The notes: generated from the sequence alone by a model not told the origin. 64,000 nt of DNA from Podaxis mareebaensis (GCA_018524725.1 JAEUWP010000599.1:1-64000), one strand, 5' to 3'. Shown: positions 22,041 to 34,338, counted from the first letter of the stretch. Translations and numbers: made by a program.

Positions 22041-25000
22041 CTAAGCCTTGATAACCTCATCACATCTTTCACACAACACATCCTCTTTCTCCCTTGTAAA
22101 CGTCCAACACCTTGGACACTTTTCCCGAGTAGCAGGCCGGACGCGGATGGCGATTGCTTCGTCTGTATCTTCTGCGCCTACATTTACCACCACGACAATG
22201 AATAGTTCAATTTGGATAGTTGTAAGCTGAAGTCGAGGGAATAAAAAATGGGTGAACGTACTAGGAATGGACATTGTACCTGTGTATATCCATTCTGGGG
22301 TCGATGTCCCGAGTGAACCTTCGTCGATGAGTTGGGCATCGGAGGTTATGAATAGGGTTTTCAGGAATGATTCTATCGGTCAGTAAATAGTGAATCCGGA
22401 AAAGATGAAAAACGGGGCGAAATAACGGACCTTGGTTCTGTAATAAGTCTACAAGCGCCTTAGATTCGGCTGATGTACCGCCCGAGGTGAGAGAATCGGG
22501 GAGGAGAATGTCGACTTCGGCTTCCAAGGAGCTCTTAATGCGTCTATGATACGCATATACCATAAGTAAAAAAAGGAGAACGGGCAACGGGGTGTTAAAG
22601 GACGCACTTATCTCCACGCGCTTGTTCAAGCAACGACAAGACGCCACTTCTCATCTTGAGTAGATCTTTCATCTGACAATGCGCGGCATGATCTTGCCAT
22701 TCCTCGCCCTATGCATACATGTCAGAATTTAGCCGCTGAATATCAATAGAAAGGATGGGAGGAACAAACAAACCAATGGTTTCCATTCTTTTGCGAAAAA
22801 TGAGTCCTTGGATTCGGGATACCTTATGGCATGGACTTCCTCTGCCAAGTGCGGAAGTATCGGCGCATATATCGCTGTCATCGTTTCCAGGATCTGGGAT
22901 CGGATACTTTAGTGTTTGCACCCCTGGGAAAGGAGGCAACCCACCTGTTCCAGAACGGTAACAACGGCACGACGTTCACGGCTCGTGATGGAGTCGGCAT
23001 AGAGACAGTCTTTCGTGATGTCGAAGTAGAGCGAGGAGAGGGTTATATTAGCAAAATGACCCAAGGCACTCATAACTGTTGAGAGTGATGTAAATTCCTT
23101 GTCTCATCCGGGTGGGATGGATATACGTACCTTTGGGAAAATTATATGTGCCATACCCTTCCAACGCCGTCTGTTGCAGAGTATACAACTCGTGCATCAC
23201 ATAACGTTCCGCCTACCGCAGCAGAATGCATCAGTGCCACCCAACTGAAGATCAACAAAAACTACACACCAAACCCAACTCGCTCCTCTCCACTCTTTGT
23301 ATCTCCTTCAGTGCAGCACCATCCCTCAGATTCCCAAGCAAGAACCTCGTCGAATTTCGAATCTTCCGCATACTCTCGGCGGCCTGACTTAGTACCTTCG
23401 GCCCAATAGCCATATCTCTCCAATATTCGACCGTTGCAGCCCACAGCCGAAGAACATCAGCACCATAAACGGGGTCTTTCTTCTTGTCCTTCCCGCCATA
23501 GATAATCGTCATGGGACTGACGATGTTTCCAAGAGACTTGCTCATCTTTTTGCCGGCCTCATCAAGAACCATACCGTGGGTTATGAGATCGCGATAGGGG
23601 CTTCGTGGAGTGATTTCATCAGAGCAGGCAGTAGTAGTTGAGCCAAGCTTTGTGAGGAGCTGAGATTGGAACCAACCCCGATGTTGGTCTGAACCTTCCA
23701 AGCACACATCCGCTAAGAATTCCCTCTCTTTCCTATCTTGCTCGACACCAAGCTCGCGGAGCATAGACCAAGATGTTCCAGAATCAAACCAAACGTCCAT
23801 CGTGTCTGTGCCCTTCCTCCATGTCTCCGCAATATCATCACTGTTTGTGCCGGTAGAAGCAAGAAGTGAAGGTGGGATGAAGTCCTCTACGGGCCCTGTC
23901 CACCAGTACGCGACACCCTTCTCTTCGAGCACGGAGAGAATGTGTGTGAGGGTCGTGCTATTTAGGTATGCGGTGTCGGTGGGTATGTGGTGCAAAGAGG
24001 GAATGGGGACGCCCCAAACGCGTTGCCGAGAGATGCACCATTCAGAGCGGGAGTAGATGAATGATTCGAGGCGGTTACGAGCTGCCTTTGGGAGTTAGCA
24101 GGTAGATCTGGAAGGACATGAATGGGACGAACAATGTGGTGGGTAGAACGAGACCTCTTGAAGGGCTTTGAGAGCACTGTCCTTGATCTCGTCAAGACTA
24201 GCGAACCATTGCGATGTTGCACTGTTATTACAATCAGTATATATCTAGTACCAGCATGAGGGCTGCCGTACGTGACAATAATCGGTTTATCAGTCTTCCA
24301 GTCGTACGGATACCGATGCTTGATCCTCTTAATCTTGACCAATCGATCTAACCGTTTTAGAACCTTTACAACACCTCTCGAGCCGTCACCAAGAACCTCC
24401 TTTCCCTCAATCTCTCTGGCGACTTCGGAACCAAGTATGTCCGTAACTCCACCACTGAACTTGCCCTCTCCGTCAACATGACATATCATACTGTTCGGGC
24501 TGGAAAGCAGGTTCAGAGCACGGAAGGCGTGGTAGTCCTCCGCTCCATGCGCGGGCGCACAGTGGACGAGACCTGTGCCGGATTCGGATGTGACGTGCAA
24601 GGCAGGGATAATCTTCATGCTACTCCGAGGTGTCAGAGAGGAGAATATAGGAAGGTATGTCGCGTCGACCAGGTCGGAACCTAGGCTCAAAGTCCAGCTC
24701 GGCTAATATACATGACAAAAGATAATCAAACGGACCTGTTAACTCTGCGATAACCTCCATCTCTCCAAGAACTTCCGCCAAAGCTTCCAACCTTTCCTTC
24801 GCAACAATAACTAGACCATGAACGGCGGCTGATTCAACGTTGGATCGAACAGCGACATATTGAAGTTCCGGATGGACGGCAACACCCATGTTGGCGGTCA
24901 ATGTCCAGGGTGTCGTCGTCCATACCAAAATCTTGACTGGTTCGCTTCGAGTAAAGAGCGCTTGGAGCTTTGCATTGCTCGCAGGGACTCCCTTATCCAG

Positions 25001-26072
25001 GTCGAATGTGACGAAGACAGAGTGAGAGACATGGTCGTCTTTGTAGACAAGTTCTGCCTCCGCGAGTGCGGAGCGCGATGAAGGAGAGAAATGAACTGGC
25101 CGGTAGTGACGGTAGATGAGACCTGCAAAGAACAATGTTAGAATCCAGGGAACCGCGGAGACGGAGGACAGCGTGCCTTGTTCGACCATCTTCTGGAAAA
25201 TCCGAAGCTGGCGCATCTCGTATTTGTGATCTAGCTCAGCCATTAAATCCTACTTGTTCATGCCGAATTGGGGGAAAGTGGGACTCACCCAAAGTCCTAT
25301 ACGTTGCCTCGTTCGAGTCCCAGTCCGCCATAACACCAAGTGACCAAAATTGCTTCTTCTGGGAAGCTATTTCACGAAGGGCCGTAGAATTCGCAGCCTG
25401 CCTAATTGTAGCTGGGTCGACTGAGCGGGAATCTTTCTTCGGAAAGCCTGGGTCAGAAATCTCGATTGCTGGAACCTAAGACGGATCACCTACCCCAAGT
25501 TCTTGAAGCGCCTTATTCTCTATCGGTAAACCGTGACAATCCCATCCTGGTATATAACTAGAAGTTGTGAACCGGTGCAAGAGCCATCTTTAGTGATGTC
25601 TTCTTACTTGACTTTCTTGCCGAGCATCATTTGCGAACGAATAATAATATCCTTCAGAATTTTATTAAGCGCATGGCCTGCTTTCAAATCAATATACAGT
25701 CAATCGCTAAAGAGTTCGCACATACCCATGTGCAAGTCCCCATTGGCATACGGTGGTCCATCATGCAATACAAATAGAGGTCCTTGTTTGTGTTTCCACT
25801 GCGAGAAAACTCAGAGCCAAGTGCTTCCAAAATACATATACACATGCCTGCCAACGATACAACTCTTCCGTCGTCCGTTTCCTGAATGGCTCCTCGCTCT
25901 TGGATGGATCGGTCCATAACGGAAATACGGTTTTGGGTAATAGAAGTGTCTTCGAGAAAGCCTTGGTATCAAGAGTTGAAGAGGCGTAAAGTCTGTAGCC
26001 CCGCAGGGAACGGGGCCATGATCTTGTCAAGGTTGTGAACGGACATAGAATCCGAATTGTCATTGGTCCCAA
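22041..26072 (-). CDS. ISM1: Mitochondrial isoleucyl-tRNA synthetase
   Basis: Class Ia synthetase charging tRNA-Ile, here the organellar form. The start ATG at 26072 opens a basic, hydroxylated leader ([16 protein letters not shown]) typical of a mitochondrial presequence. Many introns follow. Visible blocks in order: [14 protein letters not shown] joined to [10 protein letters not shown] (the HIGH signature is HMGH, split by an intron); [17 protein letters not shown]; the editing-domain region [20 protein letters not shown] and [112 protein letters not shown] (KMSKS); the anticodon-binding domain ([32 protein letters not shown]); and a C-terminal zinc knuckle with KCPRCWTF and LCERCDEV ending at 22041. 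One early intron (25799-25847) appears to use a GC donor. It is divergent from the F-box gene at 26612. Confidence 0.93.
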
Positions 26073-26163
26073 ATGACGACGGAACAGACGCTTGCGGTAT
26101 CAAAGTTTGAGTCACGCTGGTCGCCACGTGCTGCGTGACCACTCGCGTTACCCCGTGACCTGC

Positions 26164-26211
26164 GTTAATGTTGGACATCGCGTCAGAGTTAATGTTGGAC
26201 ACCGCGTCAGA
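26164..26211 (+). repeat. Two tandem copies of a 24-bp unit
   Basis: The unit GTTAATGTTGGACATCGCGT plus CAGA occurs twice back to back (26164-26187 and 26188-26211) with one mismatch (T to C). It lies in the divergent promoter region between the isoleucyl-tRNA synthetase and the first F-box gene. Confidence 0.8.
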
Positions 26212-26611
26212 GCGTATGTATTCGCAAGCCGTTTTCAGCGAGGTTCTGGTCGTGGAGCAATTCAGTTTCAGTCCAGTTCTCGCTGAAAATTCACCGAAAG
26301 CCGGGTTGCGAATGCCCTCTATTGCAGGATTGCAGGATCTTTGTGGAGTCGCCAGGCTCCAAAGGCGGTACAAGTGGCGGTCATGTGGTCACTTGTAGTG
26401 ACTGACCTCGAAAGTTCGGACCTCCAGCTACGACATGCGGCAGCGATCTGGGCGCTCGTTCTCTCCCCTTTCTCCACCACTCCAGTCATAGTGATAAACA
26501 CCTTTCAGAGTGGTCAAACCCTCCTCTTAATATCGGTCGTAAGCGAAGCAACGGTCTCATACCAAAAGGCTAACTCCAATCCACGGCTACCACCAAGATC
26601 CAACCAAAATC

Positions 26612-28207
26612 ATGGAGTTACCAACGGAGATTCTTTCGGAAATCGTGGATCTAGTGGTCGGTCTCCGTGCAAAGCCGCCAAAACCCTGCTGAAATGCGTA
26701 ACCGTTTACAGTCGAAGCCTCAAGATCTTCGTTCCTTACGCCTCGCCTCAAGGCAACTCAGTTCCATCGTCCTCCCAATCATGTTCTCCCGAACAGAGCT
26801 TCATTTCCTCTGCCACCACCACCTTTTCGCTGGTATATTTCCCATCCAAAGCCTCCAACGCAGCATAGAGATAATCCAAGCATTGGCCAACAACACTACC
26901 AATGTTTTTCAATATACTCAAGAATTGTCGATATGCCTCCACTTACCAATGGACTGGTCGAAAGGCAAAATATTGAAGCTATCAGACGAAGAAATAGAAC
27001 CCCTCGGAAAATGTCTCAGACACGATCTATTTCGCGCGATTACGGCCCTCGAGTGTTTGCGTCGAACCCGGTGGGTTGCTTCCTGGTTCAAACATAAGCG
27101 CTCCTGACTTTCAGATGTGAACTAGTTTGATTTTCATGCCACCATTTGAAGCCCCTGATATCCAGGTAGTCTCCACCTTCTTGGAAGCCATTGCTACTCT
27201 TGGCCGTCTGGAAGACTTCACGTTAATGATGAAGCCCGATAATTCGCCCATCTTCTCTTTACAGCCATTGATAAACCTTAAGAAACTCTCTGTTGACACA
27301 CTCCCTCCTTCTTTTTCCCCGGAGCTTGCTAAGCTCTTGGCACGCTGCCCTGACCTCCATTCCCTATCTCTACATTATGTAGGCTCAATCCGAAAGCGCG
27401 TTTCGCATGTGGGTGACCTCTTTAGAGAGGCGACAAAGCTCGGAATGTCTCTCCCAATTCGAGAACTCTCGCTCCGAACAGTAGACATTGACCCGGAAAC
27501 ATTCTCCGAATATATTCACCACTTCCGTCGGCTCGATTCCTTACATCTCTCGTCCTACCTGATCCCATCTAGTGGTATATGTGCCTTACTCAGGAAGGAG
27601 GGAATTCGGGTAACCAACGCTTCGCTCGACAGCTACCACGATATTCCCTTCGTCAACTACTTGTCCTCTTACTCCGGCCTTCAGTCTTTCCAGCTGATAC
27701 CCTACGTCCTCAAAGAAGTGACTGCCCCATATGATTTGATCAGCAATATCTTCCGCATAGTGATCCCGAAACACTGCGGCACCTTGACATCGCTCACACT
27801 CGGTACGACTCGAACCCCTTGGTCTGCAAATTTCCCAACCTCGGAAATACTCGAGTCTGTGGAATCTTGTAAAGCTTTACAACATCTCCAAGTCGTGGTG
27901 ACGATATGCGCACGAAATCTTGGTCATTCCGTCAGCTCCGTCGTGGTGCGTTCAGTTCACAATAGGACGGTTTCCGTTTTCTTAGTTAATCTCGAACGAC
28001 TCGCAGACAGAATGGTTGGAATGCGCGTCTCGGCTTCCTTCTCTCGTTTATCTGCGTATGACTCCTTTCCCCATAAATCTACCAAGGATCGTACCCTCGA
28101 CAGAGCACGTGCTCATGCTCATGAGGAAGGTGGTGTCGGATTATGAGACCGACCACCGTATAGTATACTCGGTCCATCTCAGCGGAAGGTGTCTCACACA
28201 CGTGTAA
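26612..28207 (+). CDS. F-box/leucine-rich-repeat-like protein, copy 1
   Basis: Likely substrate adaptor of an SCF-type ubiquitin ligase, a very large family in agaricomycetes. Exons 26612-26656, 26712-27070, 27126-27945 and 28007-28207 total 474 codons plus stop. The F-box is formed across intron 1: MELPTEILSEIVDLV joined to SKPQDLRSLRLASRQL and SSIVLP. The rest is irregular Leu-rich repeat-like sequence (for example LARCPDLHSLSLHYVGS, LPIRELSLRTVDIDPETF, LDSLHLSSYLIPSSGICALL). Intron 2 splices CG to T to restore RRTR-LIFMPPFEAPD; without it the frame stops after FKHKRS. Intron 3 joins SSVV to TEWLECASRLPSLVYLRM. All three introns are at identical positions in copy 2. The gene reads intact; its target cannot be inferred. 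Confidence 0.85.
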
Positions 28208-28389
28208 AGGTGATTTTGGGTTAGCCTCGTGTCCTTATTGCTCATGTTCTCCGTTGCAGACTGGATATCCTTACATTCCTGTTGACGAATGGAAATGTAC
28301 ATTACATCCTGGGCATAGACCCGTGGTATACGCGTTGCCATAACACAAACTACATCCAGCTTCCAGACCTGCTCCTCTCCAAGCTGCCC

Positions 28390-29085
28390 TCAAGGTTTGA
28401 TGGCGGTCTTGAGAGCACCCCTGCTGCTCATTTCCTCGAGTGCCAGGCGATAATCCTCGAGCTTGAACACATCGGTGACCATTCCTTTGACGTTGATCTT
28501 TCCTCCATCCAAGTACGCCACAGCACGAGGGAAGCAGTAAGTCTGGGAAAAAGAACCGATGATCTATGAGAAGAGCAGGTTGTTAGTGCATCGTTAACCT
28601 CCAAGGTAGGTTCTTACCCTGATCTCGTCACCGAAGATCCTCACGAGAGATATTAACAATCAACGAACTCGTTATTCCCAACAACAAAAGGCTATACGCA
28701 CCTTGGACGGCGGCCAGTGCACCAATGCCTTATTCTCATACATGCCATAAATCATCAATGTTCCTCCCCGGCGCACATAGTTAATACTATCATTTGCCAA
28801 CTTCTCGACGCCAGTCGCCTCGACAACAACGTCAAACCCGTAGGGGTTATCATCTTTCAGCTTTTGCCATTGGGGCCCGGGGTTCTGACGATCGAGCTCG
28901 ACATACTCATCAGCTGCGCTCAGTTGTTTGGCAATATCCATCTTGATACCCTTGTTAGCTGCGATGACAACGCGGGAAGCGCCGTTTTGTTTGAGCAGCT
29001 GTGCAAGAATGAGACCCCTAGGGCCAGCTCCTAGGAGCAAGACCTCAATTCCGACCGGCGGATTGAGCTTGTCGAGGCCATGGAT
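28390..29085 (-). pseudogene. 5'-truncated zinc-type alcohol/polyol dehydrogenase
   Basis: Only the C-terminal half of the dehydrogenase found whole at 31595-33255 is present: Rossmann motif [11 protein letters not shown], then [43 protein letters not shown] and the terminus GALKTAIKP. Homology stops just upstream of HGLDKLNPP, near 29085. The GroES-like half with all catalytic and structural zinc ligands is therefore missing. The surviving exons carry no stop, so the loss is recent, or the remnant may still be transcribed from a new promoter. It forms the 3' edge of duplication copy 1. Confidence 0.85.
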
Positions 29086-29148
29086 TGAAAATACATAAGG
29101 TTTAAAAAAATATTCTGAGTCTCTAAGTCCTACAGGTTGTCATCCACT

Positions 29149-29357
29149 GTATCTGCTGATTGTATTAACAGCTCATATCGGAATTATTACCGTGTTACAT
29201 ATGGTGCGAATGATAGATAAGATATCTTGTCAGGAGATTCGCAGAACAACAACGTATTGTTTCACATATCTCCCATCAAGATATCTTATTTATTGTCCGT
29301 ATCATATGTAACCCGGTAATAGTTCCAATATGAACTGTTGATATAACCCATAGATAC
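29149..29357. mobile_element. Palindromic MITE-like element (long imperfect inverted repeat)
   Basis: The left arm at 29149-29229 (GTATCTGCTGATTGTATTAA ... AAGATATCTTG) matches the reverse complement of the right arm at 29277-29357 (CAAGATATCTT ... TAGATAC). Most of the roughly 80 positions pair, and a spacer of about 47 bp separates the arms. The element is strongly AT-rich compared with its surroundings and carries no ORF. It sits exactly where the truncated dehydrogenase copy loses homology, between the two F-box units. A fold-back MITE is the simplest reading; a hairpin RNA source or a replication-fork scar are alternatives. Confidence 0.6.
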
Positions 29358-29561
29358 AATACATATCTTTTGTCCGGATATATCAGTTGATATGTTAGTT
29401 TCCTTAGCTCTTTATATCCGCATGAAATGTATAATATCTATTGAGTATTAAGGAATAGGATATCAGTCAGAAATTAAAAATATCTGGTTCTAAGATAAAG
29501 TTTGCTAATATTTTGACACGTAAGTACAGGATATCTGCGTGTCTTATGTAGTCGCGCACCA

Positions 29562-32290
29562 GCAGTGGCAAAGGCATACAAGTGGTGGTCATGTGGTCAC
29601 TTGCATATATTAATCCACCTCGAAAGTTCGAACTTCCGGCTACAAGCAACCTGGGCGTTTGTTCTCTCCCCATTCACCCGCTACTCCAGCTATAGTGAAA
29701 CACCTCCTTTCAGAGTGGTCAAACTCTCCTCTCAATACCGGTCGTAAGTGAAGCAACGGTCTCATACCAAAAGGGTAGCTCCACTCTACGGCTACCACCA
29801 AGATCCAACCAAGACCATGGAATTGCCGACGGAAGTTCTTTCAGAAATCGTGAATCTAGTGGTCAGTCTCCATACAAAGCCGCCAAAAAAGCGGCTGAAA
29901 TGCATAACTTTCTACAGTCAAAGCCTCAGGACCTTCGTTCCTTACGCCTCGCCTCAAGGCAACTCAATTCCATCGTCCTCCCCACTGTGTTCTGCAGAAT
30001 AGAGCTTCATTTCCTCTGTCGCCACCAACTTTTCGACGATGAATTTCCCATCCAGAGTCTCCAACGCAGCATAGAGATAATCCAAGCATTGGCCAACAAC
30101 ACTACCGACGTTTTTCAATACACTCGAGAACTGTCGATATGCCTCCACTTACCGATGGACTGGTCGAAAGTCGAAGTATTGAAGATACCGGACGAAGAAA
30201 TAGAACCCCTCGGAAAATGTCTCAGACACGATCTATTTCGCGCGATTACGGCCCTCGAGTGTTTGCGTCGAACCCGGTGGGTTACTTTCCGATTCAAATA
30301 TAAGCGTCCCTGACTTTCAGATGTGAACTAGTTTGATTTTCATGCCACCATTTGAAGCCCCTGATATCCAGGTAGTCTCCACCTTCTTGGAAGCCATTGC
30401 TACACTTGGTCATCTGGAAGACCTCTCGCTAATGATGGAGCCCGATAATTCGCCCATCTTCTCTTTACAGCCATTGGCAAACATTAAGAAACTCTCTGTT
30501 AATTCAATCCCTCCTTCTTTTTCCCCGGAGCTTGCTAAGCTCTTGGCACGCTGCCCTGACCTCCATTCCCTATCCATACATTATGCAGGCTCAATCCGGA
30601 AGCACGTTTCGCATGTGGGTGACCTCTTTAGAGAGGCGACAAAGCTCGGAATATCTCTTCCAATTCGAGAACTCTCTCTCCGAGCAGTAGACATTAATCC
30701 GGACATATTCTCCGGACATATTCACCACTTTCGTCAGCTCGACTCCTTACATCTCTCGTCCCACCTGGTCCCATCCAGTGGCATATGTGCCTTACTTAGG
30801 AAGGGGGGGATCCGCGTAACCAACGCTTCGCTCGACAGCTACCACGATATTCCCTTCGTCAACTACTTGTCCTCTTACTCCGGTCTTCAGTCTCTGCAGC
30901 TGATACCCTACGTCCAAAAAGAAGTGACTGCCTCATATGATCTAATCAGCAATATCTTCCGCATAGTGATCCCGAAACACTGCGGCACCTTGACATCGCT
31001 CACACTCGGTATGACTCGAACTCCTTGGTCTGCAAGTTTTCCAACCTCGGAAATGTTCGAGTCTGTGAAATTGTGTGGGGCTTTACGACATCTTCAAGTC
31101 GTGCTAACAATATGCGCACGAAATCTTGATCATTCCGTCAGCTCCGTCGTGGTGCGTTAAGTTTACAGCAGAACGATTTCCATCTTCGTAGCTAATCCCG
31201 CACGACTCGCAGACAGAATGGTTGGAATGTGCATCTCGGCTCCCTTCTCTCGTTTATCTGCGTATGACTCCTTACCTCTTAGTTCCACCTGGGATCACGC
31301 TCTCGACAGAGCATACGCCCAACATGCTCGTGAGGAAGGTGGTGTCGGATTACGAGACCGACCACCGGATAGAATACTCAGTCCAGCTCAGCTGAATGCG
31401 TCCCACAACCATATACACGTGATTTCGCGTTAGTCTCATGTCCTCATTCCTCATAATCTCCGTGACAGACTGTATATCATTCCTGTTGGCGAATCGAAAT
31501 GTATATTACATTCTGGGCCTACACCCGTGGTATACGCGTTGCCGTAATACAAACTACAGCCAGCTTTCAGACCTGCTCCTCTCTCAGCTGCCCCTCAAGG
31601 CTTGATGGCGATCTTGAGAGCACCCCTGCTGCTCAATTTTTCAAGAGCCAGGCGGTAATCCTCAAGCTTGAACACATCGGTGACCATTCCTTTGACGTTG
31701 ATCTTTCCTCCATCCAAGTACGCCACAGCACGAGGGAAGCAATACGTCTGGGAGAAAGAACCAATGATCTAGGAGAAAAGCAGGCTGTCAGTGCATCGTT
31801 AACCTCCAAGGTAGGTTCTTACCCTGATTTCGTCACCGAAAATCTTCACAAGAAATCTCAACCATCAGCAACCTCGTTATTCCTAGCAACAAAGTGCTAC
31901 ACGCACCTTGGATGGCGGCCAGTGCACCAATGCCTTATTCTCATACACACCATAGATCATCAATGTTCCGCCCCGGCGCACATAGTTAATACTATCATTT
32001 GCCAACTTCTCGACACCAGTCGCCTCGACAACAACGTCAAACCCATAGGGGTTATCATCTTTCAGCTTCTGCCATTGGGGCCCAGGGTTCTGACGGTCGA
32101 GCTCGACATACTCATCAGCTGCGTTCAGTTGCTTGGCAATGTCCATCTTGATGCCCTTGTTAGCTGCGATGACAACGCGAGAAGCGCCGTTTTGTTTGAG
32201 CAGCTGTGCAAGGATGAGACCCGTTGGGCCAGCCCCTAGGAGCAGGACCTCAATTCCGACCGGCGGATTGAGCTTGTCGAGGCCATGGAT
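29562..32290 (+). repeat. Segmental duplication, copy 2 (F-box gene + dehydrogenase)
   Basis: Paralogous to 26358-29085. The dehydrogenase continues intact past the point where copy 1 is cut, so this copy preserves the ancestral gene arrangement and copy 1 is the derived one. Confidence 0.82.
29817..31395 (+). CDS. F-box/leucine-rich-repeat-like protein, copy 2
   Basis: Close paralogue of the gene at 26612. Exons 29817-29861, 29918-30276, 30332-31151 and 31213-31395 total 468 codons plus stop, with the first three exons exactly as long as in copy 1. The F-box is MELPTEVLSEIVNLV joined to SKPQDLRSLRLASRQL across intron 1. Differences are mostly conservative and scattered. The last exon differs more: copy 2 reads MTPYLLVPPGITLSTEHT and ends in YSVQLS, while copy 1 has an altered stretch and a short extension (GRCLTHV). 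No frameshift is seen, so both copies probably encode protein. The divergent C-terminal end is where target specificity could differ (inference). Confidence 0.85.
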
Positions 32291-33255
32291 TGCACACGCT
32301 GCAGGCTCGAGGAGTGTGGCTTCTTCGTCTGTAAGGTTGTGGATTTTATATAGTTTCTTCTGTTGACTGGATTCATGATATCGTTGTCAGAACTGACATG
32401 ATAAATAAAGGACTTTGTACTCACTAGACAATATATTCAGCGAATCCACCGTCCTCGGAAACACCACAAGCCCTATAGTTCTCGCAGAGCAAAGATTGTC
32501 CTCGTCTGCAATAGAAACATGTGTCGCACTGCACTCATGTGGCATCCGTTCAGTGTTGTAAAACCCCATGACGTGTGGAAAGATCACGATCGAATGACGA
32601 GGAACAAGGAACAAGGGACGAAAGAATCAGATTTAACAAAGTCAGATCTTGGGTCAGTGGCTGTGTCGTTTGAGTTGCCGAGTTTCGACTCACCGTGATG
32701 CCCACATCTGCTACGCAGCGGTCGCCGATTGCGAAACCTTTGACGTTCTTACCCATTTCGACGATGGTGCCAATGGCTTCGTGACCCGGAATGAGCTAAG
32801 TTATCGATTAAAAACGTGGTTTCTTGGGGGCAGGGGATCCCGGTGAACATACTGGGAACTTGGCAATGAACTCTCCCTGAACGAAACGTGTCAGTCTAGA
32901 TCATAATAACGCAAGACAATATTCACCTCGTCAATGTGGGCATCCGTTCCGCAGATACCTATGAAAGGGTGAACTTTCTCGATGTTTATTCTTATCTGGG
33001 CCCCATTGAACACGTACCACAGCAAGAAACTGTAGAAGGCGACGGTCAACGACCACGGTTCGGAAAAGTCGGCGGTTTAGACATACCCTTGAGGAGAACA
33101 TCATCATCACCAACTTTTGGAATCGGTACCTCCTTTATCTCAAACTGCTTGGGCTATCAAAACGTCCGCTACTCATTAACCATAGTGTCAGCACAGCGAG
33201 GGATAGGCCGACGTACAGCACTGTACCAAAGCGCTTTCATGGTTCCCTGCGGCAT
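31595..33255 (-). CDS. Zinc-dependent medium-chain dehydrogenase, polyol (arabinitol/sorbitol) type
   Basis: NAD(P)-dependent oxidoreductase of the medium-chain (MDR) family; the C-terminal pattern resembles fungal D-arabinitol/sorbitol dehydrogenases. The start ATG is at 33255 ([13 protein letters not shown]). The gene is split by many introns. Catalytic-zinc motifs are [11 protein letters not shown] and [18 protein letters not shown]. The structural-zinc lobe has four cysteines in a C-x2-C-x2-C-x7-C pattern ([15 protein letters not shown]). Then come [16 protein letters not shown], the Rossmann motif [48 protein letters not shown] and the terminus GALKIAIKP. It converges on the F-box gene copy 2. 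Zinc ligands and nucleotide-binding glycines are all present, so it is probably active. Substrate is uncertain. Confidence 0.87.
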
Positions 33256-34338
33256 GATGTCTCAAAAGCGACAATAGAGCAATAAAAGTTCGAAGGCAGG
33301 CGAGCAGTTTTATCAAGAGATAAAGCGATAAGGCTCAACCAGGGCGGAACCCCGGAGCTTTATAACTAGTCCCTCGCCCTATTTTTTCAGCGTCAATCTC
33401 ATACACGTTCACGTGTGATATCAAAAAGCTACCGTTAACAAAGGCGATACTTACCGAGACCGCCTGGTTAGTGATGTCCATGGCGGAAAGAAGAGCCATA
33501 AGAAAGGAAGGAGACCAACTCCGTATGGTCGTCCGAACAGAGCAGCTCCACTCCACGGGTTGTCATAATCATCCCCTTCTTACGATCAGCTCTCGTCTTG
33601 GAATAGCAGCTCGTCCGCCTTGGTCTTCCAAATAAAGCACTCAGAAGTCCAGCTTCATTTTACTGAATTATATTGCGGCGGTAGCACATCATGCATCATA
33701 AACCATGGCACTGAAGCGTCCAACACACTTCGGCTTCACAACCAGTACGATGCGACGAGGGGACTCATGACATCATAACCAGCCGGCGCGCCGTAATCGC
33801 CTCCTTAAGTTCATCCCCCTTCCCGTCCTCTCATTTCCTGGGAAACGTCGTAAGGTCTGATTTTGATATTTTTGTCTCCACAAATACAATATGCAAGCTT
33901 TCCTGTTATAACCTTCTTGTCGCATTGTCAGCGTATAGGGGCTGTATTTGGCAGGTTCGAGGTTTCTCTATAGAACCTTTTGATGCGCGCTCAGCCCAAA
34001 ATGGTCGTGCCTATTGCGTCACAGGCGAAGAGAACACAACGATCTTTATGTTTGCCTATCAATCCAGCTCCACTTACACATTGATCTTGTGCCCTTTGTT
34101 TGTCATAGTGCATATTTTGGGGCGGTGATTACGGAAGAAGTTATTCGGCAGCTGGAATACTGTCCATGACAGCCTTCTAAATTCTAGACGCTGAGCGCTG
34201 ACAACATTGAATGCTAGCTGAAACCCACGGTGTCCCACAGCACACGACTAGTAATATCATCTGAAGGCTCGCACGACCAAAGTATCCCATAGAACCAAGT
34301 AAATACCCACACGAACGATCATAATAGCTAGAATGTAA
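33256..34338. other. Intergenic, no gene recognised
   Basis: About 1.1 kb upstream of the dehydrogenase and downstream of the acid phosphatase. Open frames are short (for example 33335-33556 minus, 33925-34128 plus) and without recognisable motifs. Confidence 0.4.

Larger units (their letters stand above)
26358..29085 (+). repeat. Segmental duplication, copy 1 (F-box gene + partial dehydrogenase)
   Basis: Direct tandem duplicate of 29562-32290, with close nucleotide similarity along promoter, gene, introns and 3' flank. It starts abruptly near 26358 and ends within the dehydrogenase gene near 29085, where an AT-rich palindromic element begins. Confidence 0.85.
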
